This document shows, one piece after another, positions 6,936 to 15,979 of a stretch of 44,092 bases of DNA. The translations under genes were made by a program, and so were the position numbers. This DNA is from Flavobacteriales bacterium (GTDB lineage Bacteria > Bacteroidota > Bacteroidia > Flavobacteriales_D > Sanyastnellaceae): contig CANKYR010000006.1 of assembly GCA_947488195.1 (NCBI GenBank), positions 1 to 44,092 of the forward strand. The letters are read 5' to 3'. Every line of letters starts with the position of its first letter. Within the stretch, counting starts at the first letter, position 1. The notes beneath the pieces were generated by a model that saw only the letters and a list, made by a program, of their open reading frames with translations, was not told the DNA's origin and did not search any database.

Positions 6936-7317
6936 AGGGAAGTGAAATTAGGACGAAAATGCACCTTCCTTCCCATTGTGGATAATTATTTCACCGTGCC
7001 AAAAAATTTATTTTCAGTCGAGTTTTATTTCAATTAATTCCGGAAGGCTTATCAAACTTGAAAATAAATATTTTTTAACATCGGTCGAAGCGATTCGTTT
7101 TTTCAACAGTTAAAAACTATTTGCCCTTTCGCGCGAGAAGTCATTCTACTTTTGATATCCCGATTTGAAAAAATCACCCCGCTTTATTTTTTAAACGCTC
7201 AACTCCTTTATTCACGGCACTTCCCGCATATACAGGAACAGCCACCGCTTTGACTTTTTTTTTCATGCAGCAACACTGCACACCTAACAAATACTTTCGC
7301 CAAGAAGACTAAAAACT
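6936..7317. other. 382-base divergent intergenic region
   Basis: AT-rich spacer between xseA (minus) and the AAA ATPase gene (plus). It holds a plus-strand promoter at 7120-7154 and a T9 run near 7255-7263. A 15-codon ORF (7265-7312, MQQHCTPNKYFRQED) ends 5 bases before the ATPase start. I recognise no RNA gene. A TTCCGGAA palindrome lies near 7040. Confidence 0.6.
7120..7154 (+). promoter_or_regulatory. Promoter for the AAA ATPase gene
   Basis: TTTG (7120-7123) and TACTTTTG (7147-7154) match the -33/-7 elements with a 23-base spacer, at the long end of the accepted range. It would leave a leader of about 160 bases before the ATPase start codon. Confidence 0.5.
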
Positions 7318-8742
7318 ATGCATCAAATATTCATTCACGCTGAGAATTTCACTGTATTTCAAGAAAAACAAACCTGGGAAATTGGAAGATTAAATTTCCT
7401 TTATGGAGAATTAGCAACAGGAAAAAGCAGTTTAATTAATCTCCTTGAATTATTCCCGAGTAATGATCAAGAAATGAAGGAAGTGAAATACTTCCAGTCA
7501 TTTGGTCCTTACGCCAATTTCGAGAACATCTTACACGACAAGAGCAAACCTTTGAAGATTGGCTTTGAGGTACGCGCCGATATTGGTGTGTTCACACAAA
7601 CCTACGAATTCAAACCAGCTGAAAAGAAAAAGGAAGCAATACTCTCCAATTTCAAAATCATCTTCAATGAAGAACTTGTCTTTGAATACGCCGATGGCGA
7701 TGGTCAGCTGTTTACCCTTCCCACCTTGAACCTTTTCGAAGCAGCTAAGGACTTCCTTTCCAAACAAGAGAAAAATGTTCCTTTGGCGGAAGATTGTCCT
7801 ACTCGATCTGAATTACTCATAGCCGTTTTTCGTTTAGCAGATGATTCAAATTTCATTGGACAGGCCGAGCGCGAATTCTTCCAGCGTACCCCAGCGCTGA
7901 AAATGAGAAAAAAAGGCACGAACCAAGAAAGCGATCTTCCCTTTGAAGATTTTTTCTTTCAACTCTTTGAAATAACTGAATTCAATAGCTTAACAGAATT
8001 CGCCGAATCACTTTCCTGGTTTATCCGTCAATGCTTCTCAACGCTAGGACTTTACTTTCAAAGAAACCTCCTTAACACTGCGAAGAACTACAATCGCTTC
8101 TCACCTACTGCATTTAAAAATATTGAAGACGGTTTTAAAAAACTCGACGAATTTGAACTTTTCTCCGACGCGAAAAAGATTACACCGATTTTTAAAGATT
8201 TCAGATTGCCCATGCCTATTAAGTCCGAGGTCAATGACAGCGAAGGAAACAACTACGGTTACTCTTACCTCTTCGAATATGCGAACAAGAAGCGTGTTCA
8301 ATACTACCAGCTGAGTTCAACGGAACAACGAAAAATCTTTTTACTCACGCAAATCATCGCACATCAGGACATGCACTGTGAATTCAATTTTCACAATGAC
8401 TACGGTTGGATGTACCTAGACAATTTAGAAAACCTCATGCCTGTTGCCGAGCTTGGCACCTTCATAAAAAATCTCTTGAAGCATTTTCCGAACTACAATT
8501 ACTTTTTTGAAACAAGAGGAACACACATTGAAACTCTGACCAAAGAACTCATTCGTTCAAAGAAAATAACGAAGTCAGATATCCGGATTTACCACTTCAT
8601 TAAAAACAAAAAAAATCAAACTTCACATGTAAGTCAACACGCCGTTACTAAAAGAAACGAAGTGTTCCCTTCGCTCTACAATACCAATAAAATCAATGAA
8701 AACTGGAAGAAGAAAATCCCTCTTCAACTTCATTTCAATTAA
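7318..8742 (+). CDS. ABC-type AAA-family ATPase, unknown role
   Basis: This 474-residue protein begins like SMC/RecF-type ATPases (MHQIFIHAENFTVF). Its Walker A is G30-ELAT-GKSS38, where GKS is kept. A signature-like LSSTEQRK at 332-339 precedes a helix. The Walker B position reads MYLDNLENL (365-373), so the aspartate is kept (D368) but the following catalytic acid is N369. The later FFETRGTHIETL (396-407) matches the family's ETHS segment, with Arg where the H-loop His usually is. These changes suggest slow or absent ATP hydrolysis. No nuclease or TOPRIM domain is visible, and the middle (about 90-310) is unrecognised. A VWA gene follows after 70 bases. The family is widely found in defence and DNA-repair genes, but this does not prove such a role here. 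Confidence 0.75.
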   Translation: MHQIFIHAENFTVFQEKQTWEIGRLNFLYGELATGKSSLINLLELFPSNDQEMKEVKYFQSFGPYANFENILHDKSKPLKIGFEVRADIGVFTQTYEFKPAEKKKEAILSNFKIIFNEELVFEYADGDGQLFTLPTLNLFEAAKDFLSKQEKNVPLAEDCPTRSELLIAVFRLADDSNFIGQAEREFFQRTPALKMRKKGTNQESDLPFEDFFFQLFEITEFNSLTEFAESLSWFIRQCFSTLGLYFQRNLLNTAKNYNRFSPTAFKNIEDGFKKLDEFELFSDAKKITPIFKDFRLPMPIKSEVNDSEGNNYGYSYLFEYANKKRVQYYQLSSTEQRKIFLLTQIIAHQDMHCEFNFHNDYGWMYLDNLENLMPVAELGTFIKNLLKHFPNYNYFFETRGTHIETLTKELIRSKKITKSDIRIYHFIKNKKNQTSHVSQHAVTKRNEVFPSLYNTNKINENWKKKIPLQLHFN

Positions 8743-8812
8743 AAAAACAAGGTTGTCAAAACTTTACTTAGCCTTGTTCAACACCACATCTTTGCGTAAA
8801 TAATTAAACAAA

Positions 8813-9445
8813 ATGAATAAACAAAACGCCACCCACTACCACATTGTCTTGGACAAAAGTGGAAGTATGCAATCGCATTACAAAGAAACCCTTGAAGGGT
8901 TGAATGAAAAGCTTCATTCAATAAAAGCCATTCAAGAGCGCAACTTAGATCAGCCGATCTATGTATCGCTAACACTTTTCTCCGACAGTCCTGAATTGGT
9001 CTTTGAAAATCTTCCTGCAGCAGAATTACCTGTGCTTACGGAAAAAGATTATGTGTTAGACGGAATGACAGGATTGCTTGACGCCATAGGCACCGTGATT
9101 AACCGCATGAAATATGCAGTTGGACGTGACCTGAAGGAAAAGAACGGAACGGTTATGATTGTTATTTTCACAGATGGAGGAGAGAACGCCTCACGTATGT
9201 TCAAATACCAAGAGATCTCATCTTCGATTAAAGAATTAGAGGCAACCGGAAATTGGAACTTCGCTTTCATAGGAGCCGACATAGATGCATGGGGAGCTGC
9301 TAGCAGACTGAACATGCAACAATCACGTGTGTATTCTTCTCAAAAAGCGAATATCAAAGAAACCATGAACTTTGCCTCTGAAGCTTTAGAGAATTCCATA
9401 CGTCAAAAAAGATCTGGAAAAAATTGGGAAGGATTTAATGAATAA
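8813..9445 (+). CDS. Cytoplasmic VWA-domain protein
   Basis: This 210-residue protein is a single von Willebrand A domain with a complete MIDAS metal site. D-K-S-G-S is near residue 14-18 in HIVLDKSGSM, the MIDAS threonine is in LDGMTGLLDA, and the aspartate is in IVIFTDGGENAS. The fold continues through NFAFIGADIDAWGAA. There is no signal peptide or TM segment, so it probably acts in the cytoplasm in metal-dependent protein binding. Similar stand-alone VWA proteins sit beside ATPases in MoxR-type and Ter-type systems, but the neighbour here is ABC-type, not MoxR. It is 70 bases after the ATPase stop, with a weak CATCTTTG -7-like element in the gap, so it may be partly independent. A terminator follows. 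Confidence 0.82.
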   Translation: MNKQNATHYHIVLDKSGSMQSHYKETLEGLNEKLHSIKAIQERNLDQPIYVSLTLFSDSPELVFENLPAAELPVLTEKDYVLDGMTGLLDAIGTVINRMKYAVGRDLKEKNGTVMIVIFTDGGENASRMFKYQEISSSIKELEATGNWNFAFIGADIDAWGAASRLNMQQSRVYSSQKANIKETMNFASEALENSIRQKRSGKNWEGFNE

Positions 9446-9468
9446 GAATTTTCTAATTCTTTCATTTT

Positions 9469-9502
9469 ACACGAGTTCAGAGATGGGCTCGTGTTTTTTT
9501 TT
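9469..9502 (+). terminator. Intrinsic terminator after the VWA gene
   Basis: ACACGAG (9469-9475) pairs with CTCGTGT (9488-9494) and is followed by a 9-T run (9494-9502). A small AAGAATT/AATTCTT hairpin lies just before it (9444-9461). Confidence 0.8.
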
Positions 9503-9617
9503 ATTGAGTACTACCTCTTTGCTAAATAATACAAACCTATCGATAACACTCCAAGGGGCAAATAGGGGGAAATCACAATTCCTTGACACTTATTAAATCT
9601 AATAATAGCAATATTTA

Positions 9618-9628
9618 CCCCCCCCCCC
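9618..9628 (+). repeat. Poly-C tract of 11 bases
   Basis: Eleven consecutive Cs in AT-rich DNA, 55 bases before the adhesin ATG and about 16 bases before the TAACTTTA -7-like element. It is the only G/C homopolymer I noticed on this scale in the window, and a possible slippage site. Confidence 0.9.
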
Positions 9629-9644
9629 GCGAATTATTTTAACC

Positions 9645-9652
9645 TAACTTTA
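9645..9652 (+). promoter_or_regulatory. Possible -7 element of the adhesin operon
   Basis: TAACTTTA matches TAnnTTTG except for the last base. No clear -33 is present at the normal distance, because the poly-C tract lies there. Confidence 0.35.
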
Positions 9653-9683
9653 CCGAAGTATTTATTAAATACAAAAATATTTT

Positions 9684-12600
9684 ATGAGACAAGTACCTCG
9701 TCAATTTTTCATTGCCACTGCATTGTTTTTATTTTGGGCCATTCAATCCCAAGCGCAAACCCCTACTGCTAGCTTCGTTGCAGTGCCCGCGGCTTCCGCT
9801 GGAATTGTTACTGTATGTCAAGGACAAACCGTTACTTATATTAACAATTCCACAAATACCACCGCGAGCTCAACATATACGTGGAGTTTTGGAGCAGGAT
9901 CCCTTCCAAATACAGGCAGTGGTTCAAATCCGCAATCTACCGTTTACAACACCGTTGGAAATACCACAGCAACCTTAACGGTGAATAACAACAATGGTAA
10001 TCCAACTTCTACCTTCAGTTTAACCGTTCAAGTTATTGCAAGCCCGGTCTCAAATCTTACATTAGCAAACACAGGACAAGGCTACGGCACAGCAACTCAA
10101 GGAGGATTGACCATTTTTAAAAACTGCAACGGATTAGATACCATTTCATTCAGTTTCAATTCGACCTACCTCAACACCACCGTACAAACATTTAACTGGG
10201 GAGACGGAAGTGCTGTGGAAAACCAATCGAACATGGTTGGTTCAAACATTAGCCATAACTATCCTCTCGGTCAATTTACATTAACACACACCGTTAGTTT
10301 ATCGAACGGATGCGTGGTCACAAAAAACTATATCGTTTTTAATGGAAGCGCGCCGCTCGTAACCGTTTCCGGTTCTGGACAAACAACTTGCTTGCCTTCA
10401 CCTTTTAGCATTGATGTATTATCGAACGATGTTCCTATCGATTACACAGTATCCTTTTCAGACGGTTCAACCGCATCAACTTTCACCACTGCGAATGACA
10501 CTACGGTTAGCCATATCTTCAACACCTCTTCTTGTGGAGTCGACTATTTTTACGCACCTGGTTTTCCACCTATTGAAAATGCCTTTTCAGCAACAATCGT
10601 CGCGCAAAACGCATGCTCCAGTAACGGTTTGCCAACAGTAGTTACAGTAGGACCCATTACCATTTCTACGGGAACAAACGCGGCATTCACCTACGAACCA
10701 GCCTCACCTATTTGCCTCAACGAACCGGTTTCCTTCACCAATACAAGTTCTGGTGGAGAAAACATTAACGCAAGTGGCTGCGATGACACTTACTCTTATT
10801 ATTGGACTGTCGATGAACCAAGCGGCTATAATGTAAGCAGCGGAACATTCGGTTCTTCCAACGGATTTTCAGGAAGTTCACAGGACTATTCACAATGGAC
10901 AAATGGTACTGATCTCCTTGAATTAACTTTCGACACTCCGGGAACCTACCACATTTGGATGCACACTTCTAATTTTTGCGGAGCAGACTCCGTGCTTCAA
11001 ACAGTAGTGATTAATCCTGTTGGAACAGTGATCATGAATCCAACGGAACAAACCATTTGTAGCGGCGAAACATCAGCCATTTTCACGCTTACAGGAACCA
11101 TTCCCTCGTACACCATCAATTGGAACGTATCTAACACTTCAAACGTATCTGCTGTTTCTCCTTCAAGTGGAAGCGGCGCAAGCCCGTTGAATTCGCCGCA
11201 ATTCACCTTAACGAACACTTCAAACAATGTTGGTTTTGTTGAAATAAGTGCGACCGTAGGCTGTACGAATGAACCCCCTGTGTTGCATACCATCTATGTT
11301 GAGCCGCAGGCCAATGTTCAAGCTACTCCTTCTTCAATGAATATCTGTAGCAACGAGGAAGCAAGTTTTCAAATCTCAAGCAACCTTAACAATATAAGCT
11401 TCACATGGACTGCAACTGGACCAAATACCATAACTGGATTCAGTGATGGCAACGGAACAGCCATTACTCAAACATTAGTCAACAACGGCAATGAAGCCGA
11501 CACTGTTTTTTATCAAATTGAACCTTCCGGAGTGCAATGCCCTGGCAACAATGCAACGGTTTATGTTGTTGTACAACCCAACTTAAGTATTTCTTCCAAT
11601 GTTGATTTAATCGGCTGTGCGAATTTCGTTTTCGATCCCTTAGATTATATCACAACTCCAACAGGCGCCACATTAACCTGGGACAACTCGAACACCTCAA
11701 TTGGCTTAGCCGTTTCAGGAAACGGTAACGTTCCAACATGGACTGCTCCGGAGAACAATACCGGTTCAAACATAACGGGAACAATAACTGTGACCGCTCA
11801 GATAAACAATTGCCCTGTAGCAACCGATGATTTCACAGTCACAGTAAGCCCTTCACCAACACTAACAACAACGGTTAGTCCCGACGGTGGCCTCGACTGT
11901 GTAACTTCTCTAGCCGTTATTTCATCGACCCCAACGCCAAACAACGCAACTCTCGTATGGAGCGGTGGAACAATTGTTTCCGGAGCCACTTCCACAACCA
12001 CAACTGTAAGTGAAGCAGGAACGTATAATGTTATTGTTACTGACCCTGGCACCACTTGCGTATCGCAATATAACGTAACCATTAACCCTCCTACTCCTAT
12101 CAACATCACCAATACTACATACACAGATGTTACGTGCTTCGGAGCGAATGACGGAACCATTCAGGTGAATACGGATTCTCAAGATGCCGTTACTTATGCT
12201 TGGACGCCAAATGCATCGAACAGCGGAACAGCTTCAAACCTTGCTCCTGGAACGTACTCTGTAACTGTAACAAACTTGTCTGGTTGCATAGACAGTGACT
12301 CGTTCGACATTAGTGAGCCAACACCTATAGTTGTTTCTCTCATTGACACGCTCCGCTCTGAGTGCGGAGAGGCAAATGGATATATTCAAGTTGGCGCTTC
12401 CGGAGGAACACCGGGATATTCATTTGATTGGATTGACGAAGCTAATGGCGCAACTTTAAATTCAATAGATGCCGGTACCTATACTGTAGTTGTTTCCGAT
12501 CAAAACAGTTGCGAAGCGCAACTTTCAGTCGCCATTGGTTGCACACCGCTTATACCTGTTGAACCTGTGCAATTCATTTCACCAAATGGAGATAATACAA

Positions 12601-12830
12601 ATGACAATTGGATTGTTACAAATATTGAGCTATATCCTGAAAACGAAGTTTGGGTATTCAACCGATGGGGAACGCTTCTCTACTACGCTTCGCCATATGA
12701 AAATACATGGCAAGGCACAAATGACAAGGGCAACGGAGAAATTTTACCCGCAGCAACCTATTTCTATCTCATAGATACCCATAAAAAATCACAAGATCCA
12801 TTCAAAGGATTTATTGAAGTACAACCATAA
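9684..12830 (+). CDS. T9SS type B sorted PKD/SprB-repeat adhesin
   Basis: This 1048-residue protein has a signal peptide (MRQVPRQFFIATALFLFWAI, cut after QSQA). A PKD-like domain follows at about 28-115 (TYTWSFG ... NTTATLTV). A long Thr/Ser/Asn-rich stretch of Ig/PKD-like modules runs to about 810. Two SprB-like repeats (about 812-900 and 900-965) show TCFGANDGTIQV, APGTYSVTVTN and AGTYTVVVSD. The end (about 975-1048) is the type B gliding-associated CTD: ISPNGDNTNDNW, VWVFNRWGTLLYY and YFYLID. This CTD directs export by the type IX system and attachment to the cell surface. It starts a three-gene unit with a PorP/SprF protein and an OmpA protein, the standard arrangement for such cargo. An 11-C tract lies before it. 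Confidence 0.93.
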   Translation: MRQVPRQFFIATALFLFWAIQSQAQTPTASFVAVPAASAGIVTVCQGQTVTYINNSTNTTASSTYTWSFGAGSLPNTGSGSNPQSTVYNTVGNTTATLTVNNNNGNPTSTFSLTVQVIASPVSNLTLANTGQGYGTATQGGLTIFKNCNGLDTISFSFNSTYLNTTVQTFNWGDGSAVENQSNMVGSNISHNYPLGQFTLTHTVSLSNGCVVTKNYIVFNGSAPLVTVSGSGQTTCLPSPFSIDVLSNDVPIDYTVSFSDGSTASTFTTANDTTVSHIFNTSSCGVDYFYAPGFPPIENAFSATIVAQNACSSNGLPTVVTVGPITISTGTNAAFTYEPASPICLNEPVSFTNTSSGGENINASGCDDTYSYYWTVDEPSGYNVSSGTFGSSNGFSGSSQDYSQWTNGTDLLELTFDTPGTYHIWMHTSNFCGADSVLQTVVINPVGTVIMNPTEQTICSGETSAIFTLTGTIPSYTINWNVSNTSNVSAVSPSSGSGASPLNSPQFTLTNTSNNVGFVEISATVGCTNEPPVLHTIYVEPQANVQATPSSMNICSNEEASFQISSNLNNISFTWTATGPNTITGFSDGNGTAITQTLVNNGNEADTVFYQIEPSGVQCPGNNATVYVVVQPNLSISSNVDLIGCANFVFDPLDYITTPTGATLTWDNSNTSIGLAVSGNGNVPTWTAPENNTGSNITGTITVTAQINNCPVATDDFTVTVSPSPTLTTTVSPDGGLDCVTSLAVISSTPTPNNATLVWSGGTIVSGATSTTTTVSEAGTYNVIVTDPGTTCVSQYNVTINPPTPINITNTTYTDVTCFGANDGTIQVNTDSQDAVTYAWTPNASNSGTASNLAPGTYSVTVTNLSGCIDSDSFDISEPTPIVVSLIDTLRSECGEANGYIQVGASGGTPGYSFDWIDEANGATLNSIDAGTYTVVVSDQNSCEAQLSVAIGCTPLIPVEPVQFISPNGDNTNDNWIVTNIELYPENEVWVFNRWGTLLYYASPYENTWQGTNDKGNGEILPAATYFYLIDTHKKSQDPFKGFIEVQP

Positions 12831-12837
12831 GAATCAA

Positions 12838-13779
12838 ATGAAAATGAAAAAAATATACTTTCTATTATTGCTTTTCGTTGGATCATTTGCTTCCAACGCA
12901 CAGCAAGACCCGCAAAGCTCCTTCTATTTCAACAATCCACTTTCGTACAATCCAGCATATGCCGGAACACGCGGAACGCTGAACATGAACATGGTTCATC
13001 GCTCACAATGGATAGGCTGGGACGGAGCCCCTTCAACACAATACATCTCAGTTCATGCACCTGTCGCAAGACAGAGAATAGGACTTGGCACAAATTTAAC
13101 TTTTGACAAAACAGGCGCGCGTAATTCAATCGACTGGATGAATCACGCTTCTTTTCAAATGCAATTGAATCCGAACAACCTTCGTTTATCCCTGGGCGTT
13201 TCAGGAGGCATTCAGAAATTTCAATATGATTTTAACGGACTTTCGGTTACCAATCCAAACGACCCTAACTTCACAACACCTTACAACAAATCACAAGCTA
13301 ATTTTGGCGCAGGCGCTTATCTGTACAAAGTTGCAAGTGACAACCATGTTCGTCAAGCCTCATATTTCGTTGGACTTTCCGTCCCTCATCTGATAGAAAG
13401 AAACATAGACAACAACATTGGAAATGCTATAACACAGCGTCATTACTTCCTTACAGGCGGATATGTTTTCCCGATTAACTCGGTTACCGATATTCGAACG
13501 TCAACGCTGATGAAATTCACTCAAAACAGCCCTGCTGTTATGGAACTTAACGTCTCTGCTTTGTTCTACAAACAGTTTTGGATTGGCAGTATGTACCGCA
13601 TTGGTGAAGGTCTTGGTTTTAATACATCCTATCAGATAAATGACAATATGATGATTGGTTACGCATTTGATCTTCCAATGAACAGCATGAAGTTAAATCA
13701 ATGGGGAAACCACGAAATAGTTATCTCCTTTGACCTTCGCCCTCGTAATAACGCATTTGTAAGTCCACGATATTTCTAA
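12838..13779 (+). CDS. PorP/SprF-family type IX secretion membrane protein
   Basis: A typical PorP/SprF protein. It has a signal peptide ending SNAQQ, then QSSFYFNNPLSYNPAYAGTRG with the family hallmark NPAYAG, the MVHRSQWIGWDGAPST segment, and a beta-barrel pattern to the end. I chose ATG 12838 (MKMKKIYFLLLLF) over ATG 12814, which lies in the upstream gene and would add a polar stretch before the signal. ATG 12844 is also possible. SprF-type proteins partner with a specific type B CTD protein for its secretion or surface anchoring, here presumably the adhesin directly upstream. It is an outer-membrane protein, with the OmpA gene 6 bases downstream. Confidence 0.93.
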   Translation: MKMKKIYFLLLLFVGSFASNAQQDPQSSFYFNNPLSYNPAYAGTRGTLNMNMVHRSQWIGWDGAPSTQYISVHAPVARQRIGLGTNLTFDKTGARNSIDWMNHASFQMQLNPNNLRLSLGVSGGIQKFQYDFNGLSVTNPNDPNFTTPYNKSQANFGAGAYLYKVASDNHVRQASYFVGLSVPHLIERNIDNNIGNAITQRHYFLTGGYVFPINSVTDIRTSTLMKFTQNSPAVMELNVSALFYKQFWIGSMYRIGEGLGFNTSYQINDNMMIGYAFDLPMNSMKLNQWGNHEIVISFDLRPRNNAFVSPRYF

Positions 13780-13785
13780 TTTATC

Positions 13786-15945
13786 ATGAAAAAAATATTC
13801 ATTTTTCTCTTCTTGTTTTGCGCCTCTATTACTTCGAATGCACAAGCCTTCAAAGAAGATTACGCCAAATCATTGTCAGCTCAATTCAAATTCGTTGAAG
13901 CCTATCCTGTTTGGGCAGATCTCTCTGATAATTTTGTAAAAAAACAAAAAGGCGATTGGAGCTACCTCAGAATGGCTACTGAAGCCGCCTACAACTCAGA
14001 ACAATATAAAAATGCGCTTCATTGGAATTCGATTATAACAAGAGGTAATCAAGCTCTACCGGCGGATTGGACGTTACATTTCGAATTACTTCGTATGAAC
14101 AACATGCATTCGCTTTTGGTAGCTTCGGTAGATTCTGCTTTGACGCTTATTCCTGCAGAAGCTGCTATTCTTGAATGGAAAAAACAAGCTCCTACTATTG
14201 TATCTTATTTGCAAGACACGAGCGAGTTCGAAGTAAAAGATTTTAGAAATGTATCGAAAGGTGAAGAGTTTGCTGCAGTTCCTTATGAGAAAGGATTGGT
14301 TTTCGTTACCTCCGAATTCAATACTGGGTTTTTAGCTCGAAAGGACACCTGGACGGGACAAAACTATTATGAACTTACCTTTATTAAAGATGCGAATTCT
14401 CCTTATGATTCGCATTCGGCCATAGGCAAATTGAAAAACAACGACGTGTGGAATGAAATTGAACACACCTATTCTCATGACGGACCTATTTCATTTAACA
14501 AAGATTTTACTAACGCTTTATTGACACGCAATTTCGAAGAGTTAGACACGATTGCACGCGTAAAGTATGCTCGCTTAAAACTTATATTATTCAAGAAAGA
14601 AGAAGGCAAATGGATCGAAGATGTAACCTTCAATTTTAACGATAAACATTTCTCAACTGGACATGGTGTATTCGATGTGAATGGCAATATCATTTTCGCA
14701 TCTGACAGACCCGGTGGACTTGGAGGTTCAGACCTTTATAACGTTTCATACACAGACGGAAAATGGTCGGTTCCAAATAATTTAGGCAAATACGTGAACA
14801 CTTCATCAGACGAGTTATTTCCATTTGTAGATAGCAACGGAACAATGTACTTTTCCTCCAAGGGATGGGTCGGACTAGGCGGTCTTGATGTATTTTCAGC
14901 CAACACCGCTGGAACACCTAACCACATTGGCATTCCAATTAACACTTCAAGTGATGATTTCGCATTTTACCTCGATGCCGAAGCAGGCACTGGATACTTG
15001 TCTTCAAACAGAAATTCACACAAAGACCAAATCTTCAAAATCTCTACTCCTGTTTACGATATTGAGCTTGAAATTATATTGACGGCTTGCGACAAAAAGC
15101 CCATAGAAAACGCCACAATTGAAATAAAAAACAAGCTTAGCAATACCACTATTTCCCAAAAGACCGATAAAGAAGGAAAGGTACTTTTAAAGCCTAGACT
15201 CAAAGATGAATTCGAAATTTCTTATTCAGGAAATGAGCTCTACGCCTCAAGTAAGAGCCTTCCTTTCAACGCAACTTCTGAGGGGAAGTTTAAAATTAAT
15301 TTGGAATCGAATTATTTGAAATCAAATCAAACTATAACCCTACTCGACGAAAATGGCAAACCACTTGTTGGAAGTCTGATTCAAATTAAATCAAAAGACA
15401 ACACTGTTAAAAAGGCAAACACGAACGAAGATGGTGTGTATTCGTGGTCTAGAACCAGCACCGAATCTGTTCTTACCGAAATAAATTGCAACACCGTAAG
15501 TTATGAGGACCATATGATTAAACTTGACGGAAGCGACTGTAACGCTCCGCAAAATTATCGTGTGACCATGCAAAAAATGTCAGACGAGAAATTTGTTAAG
15601 CTCGACTTGGTTCTCTACGATTTCGATAAGTATTTTTTACGCACAGCCAGCGAAAAAGAACTTGATAAACTTATTCAATACATGATGGAAAGACCTGAAT
15701 TAATTGTTGAATTGTCTTCACATACAGATTGTCGCGGAACTAATAGCTACAACGAAGTGCTATCGCAAAACAGAGCGCAAAGCTGTGTGAATTACATCAT
15801 TAAAAAGGGGATTTCAAAAGATAGAATTATAGCAAAAGGATACGGCGAAAATCAACTCACAAATAAATGTTCTGACGGTGTAAATTGTACAGAAGAAGCG
15901 CATCAGGCGAACAGAAGAACGGAGTTGAGGTTTGTTATAAAATAA
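13786..15945 (+). CDS. OmpA-family protein with propeller repeats
   Basis: This 719-residue protein has a signal peptide (MKKIFIFLFLFCASITSNAQ) and a TPR-like helical region to about 150. PD40/WD40-type beta-propeller blades follow (about 235-415), for example SDRPGGLGGSDLYN and FSSKGWVGLGGLDVF. Next are one or two carboxypeptidase-regulatory/CNA-like sandwich domains (about 425-590). The C-terminus is an OmpA peptidoglycan-binding domain (about 605-719) with LSSHTDCRGTNSYN, LSQNRAQSCVNYI and HQANRRTELRFVIK. Proteins with this layout (PorE/SprE-like neighbours) sit with PorP/SprF genes and anchor surface machinery to peptidoglycan. It is the last gene of the adhesin triad and converges with the transporter gene. 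Confidence 0.9.
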   Translation: MKKIFIFLFLFCASITSNAQAFKEDYAKSLSAQFKFVEAYPVWADLSDNFVKKQKGDWSYLRMATEAAYNSEQYKNALHWNSIITRGNQALPADWTLHFELLRMNNMHSLLVASVDSALTLIPAEAAILEWKKQAPTIVSYLQDTSEFEVKDFRNVSKGEEFAAVPYEKGLVFVTSEFNTGFLARKDTWTGQNYYELTFIKDANSPYDSHSAIGKLKNNDVWNEIEHTYSHDGPISFNKDFTNALLTRNFEELDTIARVKYARLKLILFKKEEGKWIEDVTFNFNDKHFSTGHGVFDVNGNIIFASDRPGGLGGSDLYNVSYTDGKWSVPNNLGKYVNTSSDELFPFVDSNGTMYFSSKGWVGLGGLDVFSANTAGTPNHIGIPINTSSDDFAFYLDAEAGTGYLSSNRNSHKDQIFKISTPVYDIELEIILTACDKKPIENATIEIKNKLSNTTISQKTDKEGKVLLKPRLKDEFEISYSGNELYASSKSLPFNATSEGKFKINLESNYLKSNQTITLLDENGKPLVGSLIQIKSKDNTVKKANTNEDGVYSWSRTSTESVLTEINCNTVSYEDHMIKLDGSDCNAPQNYRVTMQKMSDEKFVKLDLVLYDFDKYFLRTASEKELDKLIQYMMERPELIVELSSHTDCRGTNSYNEVLSQNRAQSCVNYIIKKGISKDRIIAKGYGENQLTNKCSDGVNCTEEAHQANRRTELRFVIK

Positions 15946-15979
15946 TATTCACTCAACAATTCAAAACCTTTTGATATCT

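Noticed and set aside
8746-8778. AACAAGG/CCTTGTT inverted repeat between the AAA and VWA genes
   Set aside because: A 7-bp stem with a 19-base loop and no T-run is too weak to call a terminator or attenuator.
15961-15974. TCAAAA-CC-TTTTGA inverted repeat between the OmpA gene and the SLC13 gene
   Set aside because: The loop is only two bases, the stem is AT-only and there is no T-run, so it is not a credible terminator.
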